Source: UBA4877 sp002399345
GTDB taxonomy: Bacteria; Bacillota; Thermoanaerobacteria; Thermoanaerobacterales; UBA4877
Assembly: GCA_036752905.1 (NCBI GenBank)
Contig: DAIORT010000018.1
Span: forward strand, 1 to 14,504
Direction of reading: 5' to 3'
DNA: 14,504 bases
Shown here: one piece after another, positions 14,039 through 14,504 of the stretch
Numbering within the stretch: the stretch's first letter is position 1
How the letters are laid out: every line of letters begins with the position of its first letter
Translations under genes and position numbers: made by a program
Notes under the pieces: model-generated
Told to the model about the DNA's origin: nothing
Databases searched by the model: none
Seen by the model: only the letters and a program-made list of their open reading frames with translations

Positions 14039-14191
14039 CTATTTTGTTTCTTTGTGTAAAGTATGATGTTTACAAAATCTGCAGTATTTTCTTAATTCCA
14101 TTCTATCAGAATGCGTTCTTTTATTCTTTGTAGTATTATAATTTCTCTGGTGACATTCTGTACATTCCAGAGTAACCTTTACTCTAGACAT
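14039..14191 (-). CDS. rpmG: 50S ribosomal protein L33, zinc-binding form
   Basis: A 50-residue L33 beginning MSRVKVTLECTEC and ending RFCKHHTLHKETK. It keeps both zinc-ribbon pairs, Cys10/Cys13 and Cys37/Cys40, so it is a C+ type L33; some bacteria keep zinc-free paralogues for zinc limitation. The motif NKRTHSDRMELRKYC is family-typical. The ATG at 14191 follows GGAGG by 7 nt. It is the first gene of the rpmG-secE-nusG block, downstream of a strong promoter, the usual arrangement in Bacillota. Confidence 0.96.
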   Translation of the reverse strand: MSRVKVTLECTECHQRNYNTTKNKRTHSDRMELRKYCRFCKHHTLHKETK

Positions 14192-14283
14192 TACGACACC
14201 TCCACCTAAATAAAATCACTAAAAATTATTAGATATATTCAGCATTAAGGGCGGATTCCCTATCTTTACACCATTACTCATTA

Positions 14284-14312
14284 AATTTACCATAAAAAAA
14301 TTTTATTGTCAA
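14284..14312 (-). promoter_or_regulatory. Predicted sigma-A promoter for rpmG-secE-nusG
   Basis: The minus strand shows a consensus TTGACA (14312-14307), a 17-nt spacer and TAAATT (14289-14284). Transcription would start near 14277, leaving a leader of about 85 nt before rpmG with no tRNA gene or recognised riboswitch in it. It lies downstream of the tuf terminator and would drive the rpmG-secE-nusG-rplKA block. Confidence 0.75.
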
Positions 14313-14375
14313 TAAAACTTTGATTTTAAGATTGACTTAACAGTAAACTCTCTTTATCTCTTAATCCGGGATACA

Positions 14376-14404
14376 AGTATAATATATAAAAGGAGATCAG
14401 TAAA
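14376..14404 (-). promoter_or_regulatory. Possible second promoter overlapping the tuf terminator
   Basis: TTTACT (14404-14399), 17 nt, TATACT (14381-14376) on the minus strand is a moderate sigma-A match embedded in the terminator hairpin and its T-rich tail. T-rich terminator tails often mimic -10 boxes, so this may be coincidence. Confidence 0.25.
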
Positions 14405-14415
14405 CTGATCCCCTT
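14388..14415 (-). terminator. tuf: Intrinsic terminator of the upstream tuf gene
   Basis: On the minus strand GGGGATCAGT pairs with ACTGATCTCC (10 bp with one G-U pair, tight TT turn or a 4-nt loop if the last pair is open), followed by TTTTATATATT. It lies 38 nt after the tuf stop and separates that gene from the rpmG operon promoter. Confidence 0.9.
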
Positions 14416-14450
14416 GCGTTGCGTTTTCCATATATTTACTACAAATATTT

Positions 14451-14504
14451 TTATTCAGCTATACTACCGACAACGCCTGCTCCTACTGTTTTACCGCCTT
14501 CCCT
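14451..14504 (-). CDS. tuf: Elongation factor Tu, C-terminal fragment (cut by window edge)
   Basis: The visible 17 codons read REGGKTVGAGVVGSIAE followed by TAA, the characteristic end of EF-Tu domain 3 (family form REGGRTVGAGVV). The gene continues beyond the window. It is a different copy from the tuf start at the left edge, on the same strand, and ends before an intrinsic terminator, so it is transcribed separately from the rpmG operon. Confidence 0.92.
   Translation of the reverse strand, partial: REGGKTVGAGVVGSIAE

Noticed and set aside
14016..14283. tRNA gene between tuf and secE, as found in some bacteria
   Set aside because: No cloverleaf or T-loop motif found; the space is filled by rpmG and its leader.
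14371..14386. TATAAT on the plus strand near the tuf terminator
   Set aside because: No -35 element at suitable spacing and no downstream plus-strand gene; it is part of the terminator's A/T-rich tail.
1..14504. A previously undescribed multi-gene system
   Set aside because: Every substantial reading frame is a known core gene in its usual Bacillota order; no accessory genes, mobile elements or CRISPR arrays are present.

Overview
The window is a nearly complete 'str/rpl-rpo' translation and transcription supercluster from a low- to mid-GC member of the Bacillota, most likely the class Clostridia. This placement rests on gene order, the L7Ae-like gene between rpoC and rpsL, Gram-positive-type RpoB and RpoC architecture, strong GGAGG ribosome binding sites and A/T-rich intergenic promoters. 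The genus cannot be fixed from the sequence alone. Every gene lies on the minus strand, so transcription runs from high to low coordinates.

In transcription order: the last 17 codons of one EF-Tu gene (tuf) at the right edge, followed by its terminator; a sigma-A-type promoter; rpmG (L33) - secE - nusG; rplK (L11) - rplA (L1), with an L1-binding hairpin between them; a promoter and an L10 leader/attenuator; rplJ (L10) - rplL (L7/L12); a terminator and a separate rpoB promoter; rpoB - rpoC; an L7Ae-family protein; rpsL (S12) - rpsG (S7) - fusA (EF-G); and the first 12 codons of a second tuf gene at the left edge. The two tuf copies therefore flank the cluster as direct repeats.

The genes supply the core RNA polymerase subunits (beta, beta'), the elongation/antitermination factor NusG, the SecE channel subunit, the L1/L11 and L10-L12 stalks of the 50S subunit, two key 30S proteins and two elongation factors. 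Three layers of control are readable: separate promoters for the rpmG, rplJL and rpoBC blocks, probable L1 feedback on rplK-rplA, and probable L10 feedback by attenuation before rplJ.

No mobile element, CRISPR array, defence island or new system is visible; this is a conserved housekeeping region. The more interesting signals are residue-level and RNA-level. RpoB carries Asn where rifampicin-sensitive enzymes have His (E. coli 526) and Pro where they have Val (E. coli 146). S12 carries Arg at position 88, a streptomycin-resistance position. A 7-bp hairpin covers the rpoC ribosome binding site and part of its TTG start. An 11-bp hairpin without a U-run sits just before rpsL. Three core genes start with TTG or GTG.
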